Assembly (NCBI GenBank): GCA_905221605.1
Contig: CAJNDS010002346.1
Span: 1,148,240 to 1,212,239 of the forward strand
From: Symbiodinium natans
Lineage: Eukaryota; Sar; Dinophyceae; Suessiales; Symbiodiniaceae
Reading direction: 5' to 3'
DNA: 64,000 nucleotides
Both the position numbers and the translations under genes were made by a program. The notes beneath the pieces are model-generated. The model was not told the DNA's origin. It was given only the letters and a program-made list of their open reading frames with translations, and ran no database searches. Below, in pieces: positions 48,491-60,224 of the stretch. Every line of letters starts with the position of its first letter. The first letter of the stretch is position 1.

Positions 48491-49684
48491 GTGATCTTCT
48501 TCATTGCATCTACGCTTGCGTTCTTGCTGCGGCGCCAGTACTGCGGCTGCTGCAGCGGAGTTGTGATGAATTGCTGCTTGGCCAGGTTCTGTTTAATTGA
48601 GTTTTTTTGGTTTTAGGGTTAAGGGTTTAGGGTGTAGGGCTGGCTTTCCCGCGCGATGTGCGCAACAACACGCGCTGAACCTTCCAGGCATTCCAGGGTG
48701 CAAAGTTCAGGGGCTCTGCGCCACGGAAGGTGAGTCGATGTTTACAAATCGAGCGTCTCCTAGGTAGGATACGGGGGACCCTTAAACGGGAACCCTTCTG
48801 AACCCTCTTGTGGCTCTCTTAAACAAGGACCTTAATGATTATTCAGAGGGTCTATGTTCCCAAGGGTCCCCCTAATCCTATCCCCTACTTGGAGGTTCAT
48901 GGTACTTACTAACCAAGTATAACTGTACTTATAACCCTACTTATAATACCCCTAAAGGGCCTTATAGGGGTTATCCCACTTATAAGTAGGGTTATAAGCC
49001 CAGTTACAATTGGTCAGTAAGTACCATGAACCTCCAAGTATCCTCTAGCTTCCCAAGGCTTGATCCTTGTGATCGTGGTGGCTGCCTTCGTCGGCTTGCT
49101 CGAATTGGAGCTGCTATGTTGGGCAGTGGACATTGTGGAAACTTACCTGTTCAGCGTTTGTCACGTACTAGGTAGGCCCTCGGGATATGTCATATTTTGC
49201 CATAGTGGGTTTAAGAGAAGCACATTTAGGAATATTTGTTCAGAGGGTTTTCCGGGCCATTCTAGCTTTATTGTTTATCAAGGTAGGCAGGCAGCAGTAT
49301 GAAAGGCTGATTTCGTTTCTCGAGCTTCTTGGGCATTTAATCAGCGATGCAGCCGCTGGCGGCTGTAATTCAGAAGCCGGGGTAGAGGTTGCAAGGATGG
49401 TGGTAGGGATGTCAATAGGGGGGTTTACGATGATAAGGGACCCCGAACATAGACACCCAAAGAGAAGGCTCCCCTGATTATAAGGACCCCAATAAGGTCG
49501 CCCCTAAGACCGTAACCCCCATATCACCCAAGAGACAGTCCAGGAAAACGGCAACAAATTGTACGACCTGCTTCCAGGCTCCTGTTTTTTCATGTGCGCC
49601 ATGCTCTCGGTCGCAGCGTTGGTCTTCGCCTGCAAGAGGAACCTGGTGATCGTTGCACAGCTTCGCCGTCGAGATCGCAAGTAG
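48491..49684 (+). CDS. Multipass membrane protein, 3' part, five exons
   Basis: Exons: 48491-48585, 48638-48729, 49058-49171, 49266-49399 and 49535-49684 (TAG 49682). All junctions keep phase, giving 194 codons. Features: VIFFIASTLAFLL (hydrophobic) followed by a Cys cluster (YCGCCSGVVMNCC); LILVIVVAAFVGLLELELLC (TM), then DIVETYLFSVCHVLALLFIK; an amphipathic stretch with Gly/Cys (SDAAAGGCNSEAGVEVARM); CFFMCAMLSVAALVFACK (TM); and a basic end VAQLRRRDRK. The frame is also open upstream of 48491, so that boundary and the N-terminus are unknown. No family was recognised. The exon 2 donor is a canonical GTGAGT. Confidence 0.7.
48730..49057 (+). mobile_element. Intron made of family H and family D elements head to tail
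   Basis: Family H (48759-48887, CCTAGGTAGGATACGGGGGA ... CCCCCTAATCCTATCCCCTA) abuts family D (48886-49040, TACTTGGAGGTTCATGGTAC ... GTACCATGAACCTCCAAGTA). The intron starts GTGAGT and ends CCCAAG; splicing joins LCATE-GLILVIV. Confidence 0.88.
49168..49265 (+). mobile_element. Intron: family N element without clear TSD
   Basis: CTAGGTAGGCCCTCGGGATA ... CAGAGGGTTTTCCGGGCCATTCTAG. The frame requires splicing at CTAG|GTAGG and TCTAG|CTTT, i.e. a GT inside the element rather than in a TSD. Confidence 0.8.
49400..49534 (+). mobile_element. Intron: family L element
   Basis: GTGGTAGGGATGTCAATAGG ... GATTATAAGGACCCCAATAAGG ... CCCAAGAG. A GT...AG splice in phase joins VARM-TVQENGNKLYD. Confidence 0.75.
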
Positions 49685-50099
49685 CCCGAAAAATTGCCAA
49701 GAGTCGCGTCCGGCGTGGAAATGCCGTGGAGCACCGTGTCCGGTGCCACTTGCACCGGTTCCCTCTTTTCATTGCTGGGCTCCCAAGCAGGCTCGTCGCA
49801 GCTGTTGCTGTTGCGTGCCTCAATCAAATACATGCACGCATGTTTCACCTTGCGAGCAGGACCACCCCTTTTGAACTCAAACAGTGAGTAAACCCTGAGC
49901 CTGAAGCCCTATCCTCAGCATGAGCCTTAAGCCCTTTGCAAGCCCCAAAAACACCTTTAAAACCCTCAACCCTAAGCCCCAAACCCTAAACCAGAAACCC
50001 TAAACCCCGTTTAGGAACACCCGTGAGAGCCCCGGAGATCTCCCTGCAAGGAGCCGCCCGCGCCCTCCGAGGAGGAGATAGCGGCCTTCCGCCTTCTCC

Positions 50100-50230
50100 T
50101 CAGGGTTTAGGGTTTAGGGTTTCGGGTTTAGGGTTTAAAGTTTAGGGTTTAGGGTTTAGGGTTCAGGGTTCAGGGTTCAGGGTTTAGGCTTCAGGGTTTA
50201 GGGTATAGGGTTTGGGGCTTCGGGGTTCTT
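50100..50230 (+). repeat. Telomere-type array with TTCAGGG units
   Basis: TTTAGGG and TTCAGGG units with some degenerate ones. Confidence 0.9.
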
Positions 50231-50449
50231 CGGGTTCGTGGGGTTGATCGGATCGTTTTAGGGGGAACATGGAGGAACAGGCCTGAGTGGTGGCACTTGT
50301 GACTTGGTTTAGGGTTTAGGGTTTAGGGTTTAGGGTTTAGGGTTTAGGGTTTAGGGTAAACCCTGTCTGCTTAGCGGGTGGCAAAAAGGGGTGAGCCGAC
50401 TGTATAGTTCTCGCTAGTGCTGGGTTTTGGGATTCTTGAGGGTACTATA

Positions 50450-50556
50450 GGGGGTCGGAATAATTTCTAGTGGTATTCCCTTATGGTCCCTTTGAAAGAT
50501 ACTATAAAGCCTCCCAAAACCCTATTCTAATTGTTAAGGCCCCTATATTCGGTACT
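50450..50556 (+). mobile_element. Element family K
   Basis: GGGGGTCGGAATAATTTCTA ... AAGCCTCCCAAAACCCTATTCTAA ... AAGGCCCCTATATTCGG; pairs with 36425-36530. Confidence 0.7.
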
Positions 50557-51491
50557 CGCGAAGCCTGTCCAGCTTGGCTGCATGTCCTGGTTCTCTAAGT
50601 TGTGCATTGTTGGCCTTTTGAATCCTTTCCCGGTCCTTGGACACTCCAGCGTTACATATTGTCCGGTTCCTCGGTGGCTTGGGAACATAGTCTTCCCTAA
50701 GTCCCTGAGGCCCTAAATCCGACGTGAAGTTACCAAGGGGATCGCTATCCCATGGACGAGCCGCAGCCTCAGCACAAGAAGCTGTCGACGCAAATGTGCG
50801 GCAATTGCGATGCGTGTATTTACGCCTTAATTAAGGTGCAAACCTGAAACGCTAGATATATATATATATATAGGGATCCTGATTATGACTTAAGGTGCTC
50901 CTTAGTGACTTGGTGTTTGGCAGTCCTGTTTCGGGTTCCGAGCTTCGGATTGATAACCTCTTTTGCCCATGGACCCGTCCTGCCTTTCTGTTTTGCTTCT
51001 TAGGGTTTAGGGTTTAGGGTTCCTTCCAAGGGGCTTTGTACCCTGAACCCTTTCAAGAAGCAGAAACCCCAAGGCCCTGAACCCCATGTACCTACAGTGA
51101 TTGCCCTGTATGCCGTGTCTCATTCCCCGAGCCTGCCTGGTCACCCATCACTCTCTCACCTCTCCTACTTCTCTCCCCTCTTGCTCTGGCTCTTCCTCTT
51201 CCCCTTTCCTGTTCTGGTTCATCTTCTTTCGTTCCTTCTTGATTCTTGTCACTTGTCTTTGCATGGCTTTCCTCTCTCTCGCCTTCTCTCTTTTCTTCGC
51301 GTCTGCGATGTCCTGCCCCGCGTAGTCCGACAACCATCGAAGGTGGCACATTTGAAGGGTGAGAGCTGGTGCTTCAATCGATGCAAGGCGTGCCTACGAG
51401 TACCTGACGAGCTCGCCGGTGGCGGCGCAAATCAAGGTGCCGCCCGCAACCCCTTTGGTGATGCTCAAGAAGTCTTCACAGGCAATGCTGT

Positions 51492-51595
51492 CTAGGATGC
51501 CCAGTAGTGCCCTTATTCCCTTTTTTGGGGGTTTAAGTTCCCTTATAAAACCCCTAACCCCAATTAACCCCAAAACCCCACGCCCAAACTCCTAG
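51492..51595 (+). mobile_element. Family A element
   Basis: CTAGGATGCCCAGTAGTGCC ... CGCCCAAACTCCTAG. The 3' half has drifted into AACCCC/AACCCCAAAA units. No TSD (CTGT/ATGG). Confidence 0.75.
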
Positions 51596-52874
51596 ATGGC
51601 ACAGGGGCCCGATGTCTTGGTCTGCTTGGTCCACGCAGCTGTCCAAACCCACCCGCAGGTTTGCCAGCCTTACCCTACCTGGGCAACGGCTTTTAGGGCC
51701 TTTTAGGGTTTAGGGTTTTTTGGGTGTAAGGTTTTCGGGTTTAGGGTTTTTTGGGCTAGGGTTCAGGGTTTGAAGGTTCAGGGTTTTCGGGTTTAGGGCT
51801 TTTAGGGGTTTTAGGGTTATGAGGGTAGGCCTTTAGGTTTTTGTGGGGGGGTGTAGTGGGTCTCCAGAGCCACTCACAGTCCTTAAGTGGGGATCAGCCT
51901 TGATTCAGAATTATTGCAAATTGTTGTTGCGCATGTATATAGCTTCGACTTCGGCGCCCGTAAACACAAGTCCCTTATAAGCAGAAGACGCTCAGGGGTT
52001 TAAAAAATAGGGGACCCAAAAATAGATCCACACGTAGTCGGATCCTGAGGAATTTACCCCTAAACCCCCAACCCCCAAACCCAAACCCTAAACCCTAAAC
52101 CCCTAACATCGAAACACCCCAACTTAGGGTTGGTAACATGGTCCAGGTGCTGACGGAATTCAGGCCGCGCAACGAGGGCGAGCCGGACTACTCATCTCTG
52201 GCTCCTCCGCCTCGTTTTCTACAACCCTAAACCCTAAACCCTAAACCCCAAACCCCAAACCGTAAACCCTAAACCCTAAACCCTAATGTTGGACCTGCTT
52301 TAATAATCTAACCCCCCCCCCCCCCAAACCCAAACAGTCCCCGACGCTTATGCCTTCCTGCAAACCGAAGGACTGAGCCGCGGGCCCCGGAAGATTTGTA
52401 TTACAGCGGGCCCCCAAACCAAGGTGTCAAACTGTGTCCGGAGGCCTCCGTAAGCTACCCCCTTTCCAGATATGATTCGCCTATGGAATCATGTTTTAAG
52501 TAAGGAATTTATAAAGAAAACGCGCCCTGAAAAAAGAAGATTTTCGGAGATCCTGGAAAGGTCGAGGCTTCAGGCTTCAAGTATTTCCCCTTCTCGAGAA
52601 AGCTTCGAAGGACTGAGGCCCATAAAAAACAGTCACGGCCCGAACACTTGTCATTATAGTGTCCCCCAAAACAAAGGCCAATTCTGAATAGCCGAATTTT
52701 TTTTCGTAATAGCAACCCCCTAGAATATTGCGGGTGCAACCCTAAACCGTAAATCCTAAACCCTAAGCCCTAAACCCTAAACCCTAAGACCCTTCCACCG
52801 GATGTTTTCGCAGAAGGTCAGGTAGAATAAGCCCTGACTCCTAACTCCCTAACCCCTAAATCCTTAACCCAGGC

Positions 52875-53153
52875 TAGTCGGCGAGATGCAGCTCGAGCCA
52901 CCATAGCATGGCTTCGCACAGTTTTCCTCGTTGCGGTATGTCCGGGTGATACTGGCAATGCGCGCAGGCTTGCTACTGTACTTTGGGCTGAATCCGAGTT
53001 GGGGCGGCAGTACTTCTATGGGATGTCATATGACATCACCTCTGTGCGATACCTGCATGTTCTGGGCGGGCATCACATGTTTCACCTCATGTGCAACATC
53101 AGTCTCATGGATATCATCGTGCGTGATGTCGCAGTAGAAATACTATGTGGCAA
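52875..53153 (+). CDS. Long exon-like open frame, function unknown
   Basis: After TTAACCCAG the frame stays open for over 90 codons and looks protein-like: ASRRDAARATIAWLRTVFLV, AVCPGDTGNARRLATVLWAE, SELGRQYFYGMSYDITSVRY, LHVLGGHHMFHLMCNISLMD, IIVRDVAVEILCG. It continues open to about 53256 through less convincing sequence. His/Met-rich (GGHHMFHLMC). No family was recognised, and flanking exons were not found. Confidence 0.5.
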
Positions 53154-53964
53154 CAAGGGGTCTTCGTGTCCTTTTCTATCGTCCCTGACCCGAAATCCGA
53201 AAACCCAGATCCGAATTCTTGCCTGCTTCGTGCGGGTGTCAGAGTCGCAGCCCTAACCCCTAAACGCGGGTGCCAACAAAAGCCCAAAACCCAAAACCCT
53301 AAACCCTGATTAGCTACGCGGGAGCGAGAAAAAACTCTGACTTGTCGGTTTTCAACGCGGTTTAGGGTTTAGGGTTTCGGGTGAGGGTTCAGGGGATTAG
53401 GAGAGGACTCTCTGGTGTAACCAAATCATCCCTGGGTAGCCCTTGGGATTGGGTTCATTCTTCCTGTTTGGGCTCATGAGGATCTTATCTAGGGCCAAGC
53501 CCCGGAACCCCAAAACCCTACAAACCCTAACCCTGTGAACCCTAGCCCGACCGCAAGAGCCCTAAAGACCCCCAAACTTAAAAGCCCAGACCCTACAAGC
53601 CCTCAAGCCACACCCTAGATAGACACTAACCCAACCTAAATTAAAGCCCCTAACCCAACCGAAATTAAAGCCCCCAGCAACCTAAACCCGAAACCCAAAC
53701 CCCAACCCTAACCCTCGAAAACAATAAAGCCCTTAAAGCCCTATATCCCCCCAAAAATCCCCAAAGCCCCTAAGAGCCTAACCCTAACCCTAAAACACCC
53801 TAACGCCCCTACCCTAACCCTAAAAAAAACGAAGGCCCCTAAGAACCTAGCCCTAAGCCCGTTAAGAATCTAGCCTTAACCCTTACAAACAAACACCCTG
53901 AAGCCCCACGTTCTTGATGGCAGGTCACTGCGCTGGTGAAAAGGGCGCGGCAAGTCTGGGCCTT

Positions 53965-54135
53965 AAACCCTAAACCCTAAACCCTAAACCCTAAACCCGA
54001 AACCCTAAACCCTAAACCCTAAACCCTAAACCCTAAACGCTAAACCCTAAACCCTAAACCCTAAACCCTAAACCCTAAACCCTAAACCCTAAACCCTAAA
54101 CCCTAAACCCCAAACCCTAAACCCTAAACCCTAAA
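53965..54135 (-). repeat. Interstitial telomere-type array
   Basis: About 24 CCCTAAA units with a few CCCGAAA/CGCTAAA variants. Confidence 0.95.
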
Positions 54136-54599
54136 GGGACGAGTCCGGCGGGCTCCTTTTCCACCCTTGTGTTTGGGGGGTTTAGGGTTTGGGGCCTAGT
54201 GTTTAGGGTTTAGGGTTGTAGAAAGACGAGGCGGAGGCTGGTTTAGGGTTTAGGGTTTGGGGTTTAGGGTTTAGGGTTTAGGGCAAGGAGTCCAGATGCA
54301 AAACAGGGTTTAGGGTTGAGGATTTAGGGATGATCTCGCAAGGAGTTCTCACGGTGAAGCCTCCCAGCCTTCAGGCAGCTCGGGGGAGTCCTGAAGGCCC
54401 GAAACCCTATGTAAACCCTAAACCATAAACCCGAAACCCGAAACTCTAAACCCTAAACCCTAAATCCCTAAACCCTAAACCCTAAACCCACATCCTAACT
54501 GCGGCAGGCTTTCGGGGTTCCTCAACCCTCAACCCTCGACCTGATTCTGGGGAACCCTAAACCCCAAACCCTAAACCCTAAACCCCCAACCCTAGGCTT

Positions 54600-54676
54600 C
54601 CGGGTTTAGGGTTTAGGGTTCAGGGTTTAGGGTTCAGGGTTTAGGGTTTAGGGTTTAGGGTTTAGGGTTTAGGGAT
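54600..54676 (+). repeat. Interstitial telomere-type array
   Basis: TTTAGGG units with two TTCAGGG variants. Confidence 0.93.
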
Positions 54677-55330
54677 CCATAAGCCCCCGCAGAGCCCAGG
54701 GCGTGAGCGCGGGGAATCCGGCACGCGGCTTTGGCCCTGGCATAGGTCCCGCGCCTGTGAGAGGGGGAAAGCTGTTTAGGAGAAATAAAGGGGTTTAGGC
54801 TTAGGGTTTAGGATAGCCCTAAACCCTAAACTTCTGACACTGGATGTGCAGCCAGAGCCACGTTTCAAGGAGTATGTTTTATATGGAAGGGTTATGCTTT
54901 AAATATGATTCTTGGAACTTTCTGGTTTATGATTGTTTATTGTTTATTGTTTTTAAATTCTCTTCGCTTTCATGAATATTCTATGATTTTTAAATGGGAA
55001 AATATGTTTTTCGCCGACTTGTGAAAAATCGGCCATTTTATGAAAATTCTATGATTTGGTCAGTTTTGTATGTTTCTCTAATGAAAAAACGAAACAAAAT
55101 TGACAAACAGTCAGAAGATGTTCATAAAATCTGCACAAACGGCACGAAAAAACATATATTTTTCATAAACAAATCATGCAATGTTCATAAAATCGCAGGG
55201 AATCATAAATTTTCCATAAAGCATCATAAACCGAAAAATCCAAGACATCTCTCAAATCAAAAATATTCATGAACAAATGTTTGGCAACATGCTCTCTGTG
55301 GCTGCATCCGGGGTCAGAACCCTAAACCCT

Positions 55331-55349
55331 GTAGCCATTTTGGCTCAAG
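55331..55349 (+). other. Dinoflagellate spliced-leader relict
   Basis: GTAGCCATTTTGGCTCAAG, the last 19 nt of the trans-spliced leader found on dinoflagellate mRNAs. Directly upstream is ACCCTAAACCCT. A leader in genomic DNA before an intron-less ORF marks reverse-transcribed, reinserted mRNA. Confidence 0.93.
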
Positions 55350-55593
55350 AGCAGTTTGTGACTCGAGCTTTGCGCCGTTGAAAACCTCACACTTGCTTGG
55401 ACATGTCGTTGCAAGTGCAGGTGGGGCGGCTGGAGGTGGAGGTTGAAAAGGCGCGTTCGGAGTTCCGTGCTGCGCAGGCCCTTGCAGCGATAAGCTGGAG
55501 GAGCTCCAGGTGGCGCCGAAGCGCAGGCAGGAGTTCTTCTCCGCGGTGCTGGCCGAGAAGAAGCGTCTGCAGGGCCAACTCTCCCTGCGCTGA
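55350..55593 (+). pseudogene. Retroposed copy of a coiled-coil protein mRNA, frameshifted
   Basis: After the leader relict comes a 53-nt leader region and ATG at 55403. The frame reads MSLQVQVGRLEVEVEKARSE, FRAAQALAA; then, one frame over from about 55490, KLEELQVAPKRRQEFFSAVL, AEKKRLQGQLSLR with TGA at 55591. Both halves are Glu/Lys/Leu heptad-like coiled coil, so one short indel near 55486-55490 most simply explains the break. No introns and no poly(A) tract were seen. The parent gene is unknown. Confidence 0.75.
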
Positions 55594-55619
55594 GGCACTG
55601 CCCTGGGTGGCAATCGGTT

Positions 55620-57110
55620 GAAACTCGGATTCCCTTAACCTAACCCCTTCCCAACTCCAACCACCTTCGGTCCGGAAGCTGATGACGCGCGAAGTGCAGA
55701 CATGCCATCTGAGCAGCTGCATGTTGAAATGGCGCCTTTTCCCACCCTGTCTAGGTCCGGTAGATGATGGAATTCCTTCCCCTTCAGGTTCGGTCGGGCC
55801 TGCAATTAATTTTGCGTAGACCTGCGAAGACTCCTCATGTTGTTGCGCAGGCCATTCGCTTTGATGGGTCGTTGCAGCTCGGCTCGTCGTACATTGCGTT
55901 GCGGGCATGGTGTCCGCTGAATTACTTCGCTTCGTGCTCCGTTTTTCTTCCCCGTCTGCTAAGGTACGTCTTCAACAGCCGACGCCTATACTGCTTGAGG
56001 GAGTATCAGCGCCGGCTCCATCAGAGCGGCTGGGAGTCTTGGCAGGATGGCTTTTGGTTCACGGCAAGTTCTTGTCACGTCACGTCGCTTATTTCTCATG
56101 TCGTGGCCTAGCCAAGGCCGGTTACTGAGTGCTTGCGTGCAACATTTAAAGCATCTTGAATGCAGCAATTGACAGCGCTTGCAAAGCAGGGGATGTTGTT
56201 GCAGTCTGGGGCCATGCAATTACTGGCCAGCCCCCCTTCGATCCCGGCAACAACAGCAAGAGCAACAGCGCCGGCCAAAATGCGTGAGAGTGTCTAGGTT
56301 TGGCAACCAGCTCGCCTCTTAACGCTGGCCAGCCCGTAGGCTTATTCACTTGAGAAGGACAGGCGTTTCAAAAAAAGAGGACAAAGTAGCAAACTGAGGC
56401 CTTCTGCCGCGACTGCGGCCAAGCTGGCTCTGCCTTGTTCAGCACCCCCCCTCCCTCGACTCCTTGCTTGCGCCGTGGAGTTGGCACATGGGAGCCACGC
56501 TATCCTTACGTTTATTCTTCCCGCCCGAACCCAACTGTTGACTTAAATCCCTAACTAAACCCTATACCCCTACCCTGAATCCACAAGAACCCTCGACTCC
56601 GCTCCCGATGCCTCACTTCAATAGCCACGAATGCGTTGCGCCCCACACATACTTTATTTCCCGCACGCACATCCTAAACCTACCCTTTGAACTGCGCAGC
56701 TCCCCTTAGGATCTAACGACGAGCGAGCCGATACTCAAATGCAAAAGGGTTTCAAAGCTAGTACGTCGTTTTTCGGGTCATTTAAAGCTTCTCAACTTCA
56801 TAGTGTGAAGCTCGTCACGACCGCCCTCCCTTACCTACTCCCCTTTTCGGGAATCCGGCAACTACTCCCCGGAGCGCAGACACTGGATTGAAGGGGACCT
56901 TGCTAGCGACCTTAACCCGCCTGACCTCCCCCCGCCCAAGAAAATTAACATCCTGCCTGCCTCTCACCTACTTATAGAGCCCGTGTCCCTCTTCCCAGAT
57001 TCCCCCCTCCCTAAACAAGCCCGCGCCTTTGAGCAATCCCAGTCGCTGATACCCCTCAACAGCCCTCGAGCCAAATCAGACAAACGCTACGCCTGACAGA
57101 AGCAAACATC
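55620..57110. other. Repeat-poor stretch without a recognised gene
   Basis: No telomere-type arrays. 55764-56110 has overlapping open frames on both strands; none shows a motif. 56400-57080 is C-rich with short CCCTAAA-like remnants. It may be the 3' flank of the retrocopy and 5' flank of the ORF at 57199. Confidence 0.45.
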
Positions 57111-57198
57111 GTTGAGTTGTGGGAAACGCTTCCTAACACGTGCGCTCAAGGGCCCACGGGGGAGAAACTTTGTGACGGGGGCGAGCCACAGAAGCTCA

Positions 57199-57585
57199 AT
57201 GGCGCCGGTGCGAAATACATTCGATGTGCTCTGCGTCACGCAGCGGTCACTAGACATGCTACAGGAACCGGGGGCCCTGGCAAACGAAACGTCGTTGAGA
57301 TGCGGGCCTCTTCGGCCGGCCATCACCGCCAAGGGAGACGTCATGGTACTTTCGAGGCTTGCTGACCCGTGGCGTATGTTCGTCGGGGGATGGGCTTTGC
57401 AGGTAAGGCAAGGCGACAGCGCAAGGCTAGATGTCAGCCGCAAGAGTCTTCTTGGCCTTGCGTTCTCGTCGAGCGAGATGGCTCTTTACTGGAACGGCAA
57501 GCGGACGGCTCTATGCCAGCTGTGCAGGAACTCGGACAAGGCATATCCTCGGCTTGACCTGATTGGGTTGGTCATGCGTATTTAG
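57199..57585 (+). CDS. Open reading frame of 128 aa, function unknown
   Basis: The first in-frame ATG (57199) gives MAPVRNTFDVLCVTQRSLDM; the centre is AITAKGDVMVLSRLADPWRM, FVGGWALQVRQGDSARLDVS, RKSLLGLAFSSSEMALYWNG; the end is AYPRLDLIGLVMRI. The frame is also open upstream to 57112, so an upstream exon is possible. The Gly/Trp-rich beta-like centre with GLAFSSSEMALYWNGK is protein-like, but the family is not recognised. A GT follows WALQ, so internal splicing cannot be excluded. Confidence 0.45.
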   Translation: MAPVRNTFDVLCVTQRSLDMLQEPGALANETSLRCGPLRPAITAKGDVMVLSRLADPWRMFVGGWALQVRQGDSARLDVSRKSLLGLAFSSSEMALYWNGKRTALCQLCRNSDKAYPRLDLIGLVMRI

Positions 57586-58631
57586 GTTGTTGTTTCTTGC
57601 GATGTTTGGTTTGTCAAGCTGAGGTAAGAGGCCCGGGGGTCGGAACCTTCAGTATCACGAACTATGTCCACAGTTGAGGTCATTGACACCCTGTTTCAGT
57701 GTACGGCTGAATAGGCTTTCTCCAGACATGTCGTGCAGTGTACCCCGCAGTGCTGTGGCTAGTCGGGTGGCAAAAACCCCCTGAACCCTAAACCCTAAAC
57801 CCTACACCGCTTGAGTGCGAAGCCGGGCCTAGAGGTGCATCGCAGGGTTGCGGAGTCTTCAAAGGGACAGGCTTTGAGATTTGGAGTCTTGGGCCTAAAG
57901 GCGGTTTGTGCCTAGGGATCAGCTTGCATGCGTGTGAGGGACCCAGCCAGAGGTTGGGCCCGTCTAGAGTGCCGTGTTCAAAGCCCCATTACAACCCTAA
58001 GTCCTTATCGTACCACTAAACCTGCAACGTTATGAAAATTCAAAACTCTACCATCAAGACGTGGCTTGGGGTTTTTGGGGCAGATAGAGGCCGAGCGCAA
58101 GCAAGCCTGAAAATATTGCCCACCTCTATATATCTCCGTCCGGGAGTGCGGCTTTCTGGCGTTTGTTGAAATAGTGTTTTGGCTCTGCGGTTTAGGCTTT
58201 CGGCTCCGGTGTTAAACCCTAAACCCTAGACCTTCAACCTTGTACCTCGTGGCCTGTTCGAGTGCGAGGGATTGAACTTTAAACCTTCAACCCTGAACCC
58301 TAAAGGCCTTAAACCCTAAACCCTAAACCCTAAACCCTAAACCCTAAACCCTTTTCGTGTCGAGCGGATGCTTGCGACCTTGACGTGTGCAGGTGTACGA
58401 TCTTCTGCGTCGGCTCCTCAGTCCCCAGATGCCTTGAGAGGAATCAGACCCTTACCCACAAATGTAGGGTTCAGGGTTTAGGGTTTAGGGTGTATGGTTC
58501 AGGGTTGAGGGTTTAGGCTTTAGGGTTTAGGGTGTCCTGATTCTTGGGCTAGGTGGTGCGGAGTGACAAGGCTGGGTATGGAGCCCGGGAGCTCAAAAGG
58601 AAAAGTGCCTGAAGTACTCATGAACAAAAGA

Positions 58632-58745
58632 CGGACGCTCCCCCATATGGGGTTTATGAATATCGTCTCCCAAAGAGTAGGATCCTTTATAATAGGAACC
58701 CAAAAAGGTACCCCTAATTTCGGAATCCCCCTTATTCCCTACCTT
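58632..58745 (+). mobile_element. Element family L followed by a truncated family A element
   Basis: CGCTCCCCCATATGGGGTTT ... AGAGTAGGATCCTTTATAATAGG ... AAAAAGGTACCCCTAATTTCGG. At 58752, GGACCCAGAGTAACTAGGCC begins a family A copy that breaks off into CCCTAAA. Confidence 0.65.
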
Positions 58746-59585
58746 GAAAGTGAGGACCCAGAGTAACTAGGCCCTCTTATTTCCCGTTTTGGTGCCCCTA
58801 AACCCTACTGTTCACCCTGGCAGTCTTGCCCTACAACCTAAACCCTAAACCCTGAAAAAAAAACCTAAACCCTAAGCCCTAAGCCTTAAACCCTAAACCC
58901 TAAACCCTAACAGTTTATCTCCAGCATCTGGGCAGGCAAGGCCCCAGTTTGGAGCAGCTGCGGGAGTTCCGAGGCCCTCGAGATCTACAGATTCCCCCTG
59001 GTCTGTGTGTTCAACAGGGTTTAGGGTTTAGGGTTTAGGGTTTAGGGCTAAACCCTAAACCCTTAAGGGTTTAGGGTTATATAAAGAGTTTAGGGCGCTT
59101 TAGGGCTCTTTTTCACACCCATCTTTTGGGTTTATCCCCTGCCGTGCAAGGCCCTTTAAGGAGCATGCCTTTTGGAACCATCATAGCCAATAAGGATCCC
59201 TTCCGCAGTTGCACAGTTTGCGGGTGAGGCGATCTAGTCTGAAGTCACGGTTCCTTGAAGCTCAGGGTCCTCAGCCCCAAGCCCTTTAATCTAAGCTAAG
59301 CCCTTTAAACACTAAACCCTAAATTGGTTGGATGTCCTTATAACTAGGGAGGGGGAGTTACCCTAAACCCTAATCCCTAAACCCTAAACCCTAAACCCTA
59401 AACCCTAAACCTTAAACCCTAAATTGGTTGGATTTCCTCATAATTAGGGTGGGGGGAGAGTTCAGGGCTCAGGGTTCCTGAATTCAGGGCATTCGCTGAG
59501 CTTCCCGCAGCCGGTAGCCGGTGTAGGCTTTGAGGGTTTAGGGTTTAGGGTTTAGGGGGACCCAAAGCGTCCATGTACCTATATA

Positions 59586-59682
59586 CTAGGCAGGCCCTTG
59601 GGACATTTTCTAGTTTCTCTTTTTGGGTTTAACAGGATCAGGTCTCGGAATATTTTTCAGAGGGTTTCAGGGGCCATCCTAG
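59586..59682 (+). mobile_element. Family N element
   Basis: CTAGGCAGGCCCTTGGGACA ... TTCAGAGGGTTTCAGGGGCCATCCTAG, intact interior GGGTTTAACAGGATCAGG. Flanks TATA/CACT show no TSD; flanking exons were not recognised. Confidence 0.85.
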
Positions 59683-60224
59683 CACTGTGTATACTGGGGC
59701 CTTAAAGGGGGTCCCCATGTAGTGGCTTGCGGGACCAAGTACATGCTCTTTGGGTACATGGACCCTTAGGTGTACAAGCGGGTGTTGGGTTACTTTGACC
59801 AACCTAGTAACCTCCCTAACCTCCAATCCCGAAATTGCCATTGACCTTCCAGATCGCTTCCCGATGGACGAACGTGCCTGGGAGCGCCTCGGGCATTGAC
59901 TCACTGGGGTTGGTCGGAAGAAACTCTAAAGTTCTACAACCCTAACCCTGCACAACTTTGTATCGCCCAAAACATCAAAACCCATGGAAGTTCGAATCCT
60001 GATAGGGCTGAGAGGGCAGGCTAGGGTTTTTGGATGGGGATTCGGGCCTTGCGTGTATGTTTATTTATTTATGTATTTATTTATTTGTTAGTTTTTTTTT
60101 TTCGGGCGGGGGAGGGGGGTGGTGCGGGTTGTGATTTGGGGTTTATGTTGACATCCGAGGTTTCGGTCTGAGCTTTCATGTTCTGTTGTGAAGGGTTGCG
60201 GCGAGTTGGGTTTCGGTGTTGCTA

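Larger units (their letters stand above)
49890..55270. other. Tract- and element-rich region, one exon candidate
   Basis: Telomere-type blocks (50100-50230, 50300-50358, 52220-52285, 53965-54135, 54600-54676) and elements alternate. 53520-53910 is a C/A-rich degenerate CCCTAA-like stretch. 54870-55270 is A/T-rich with repeated CATAAA/TTCATAAA words and no supported gene. The frames at 51097-51495 are ambiguous between two + strand readings. Confidence 0.5.
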
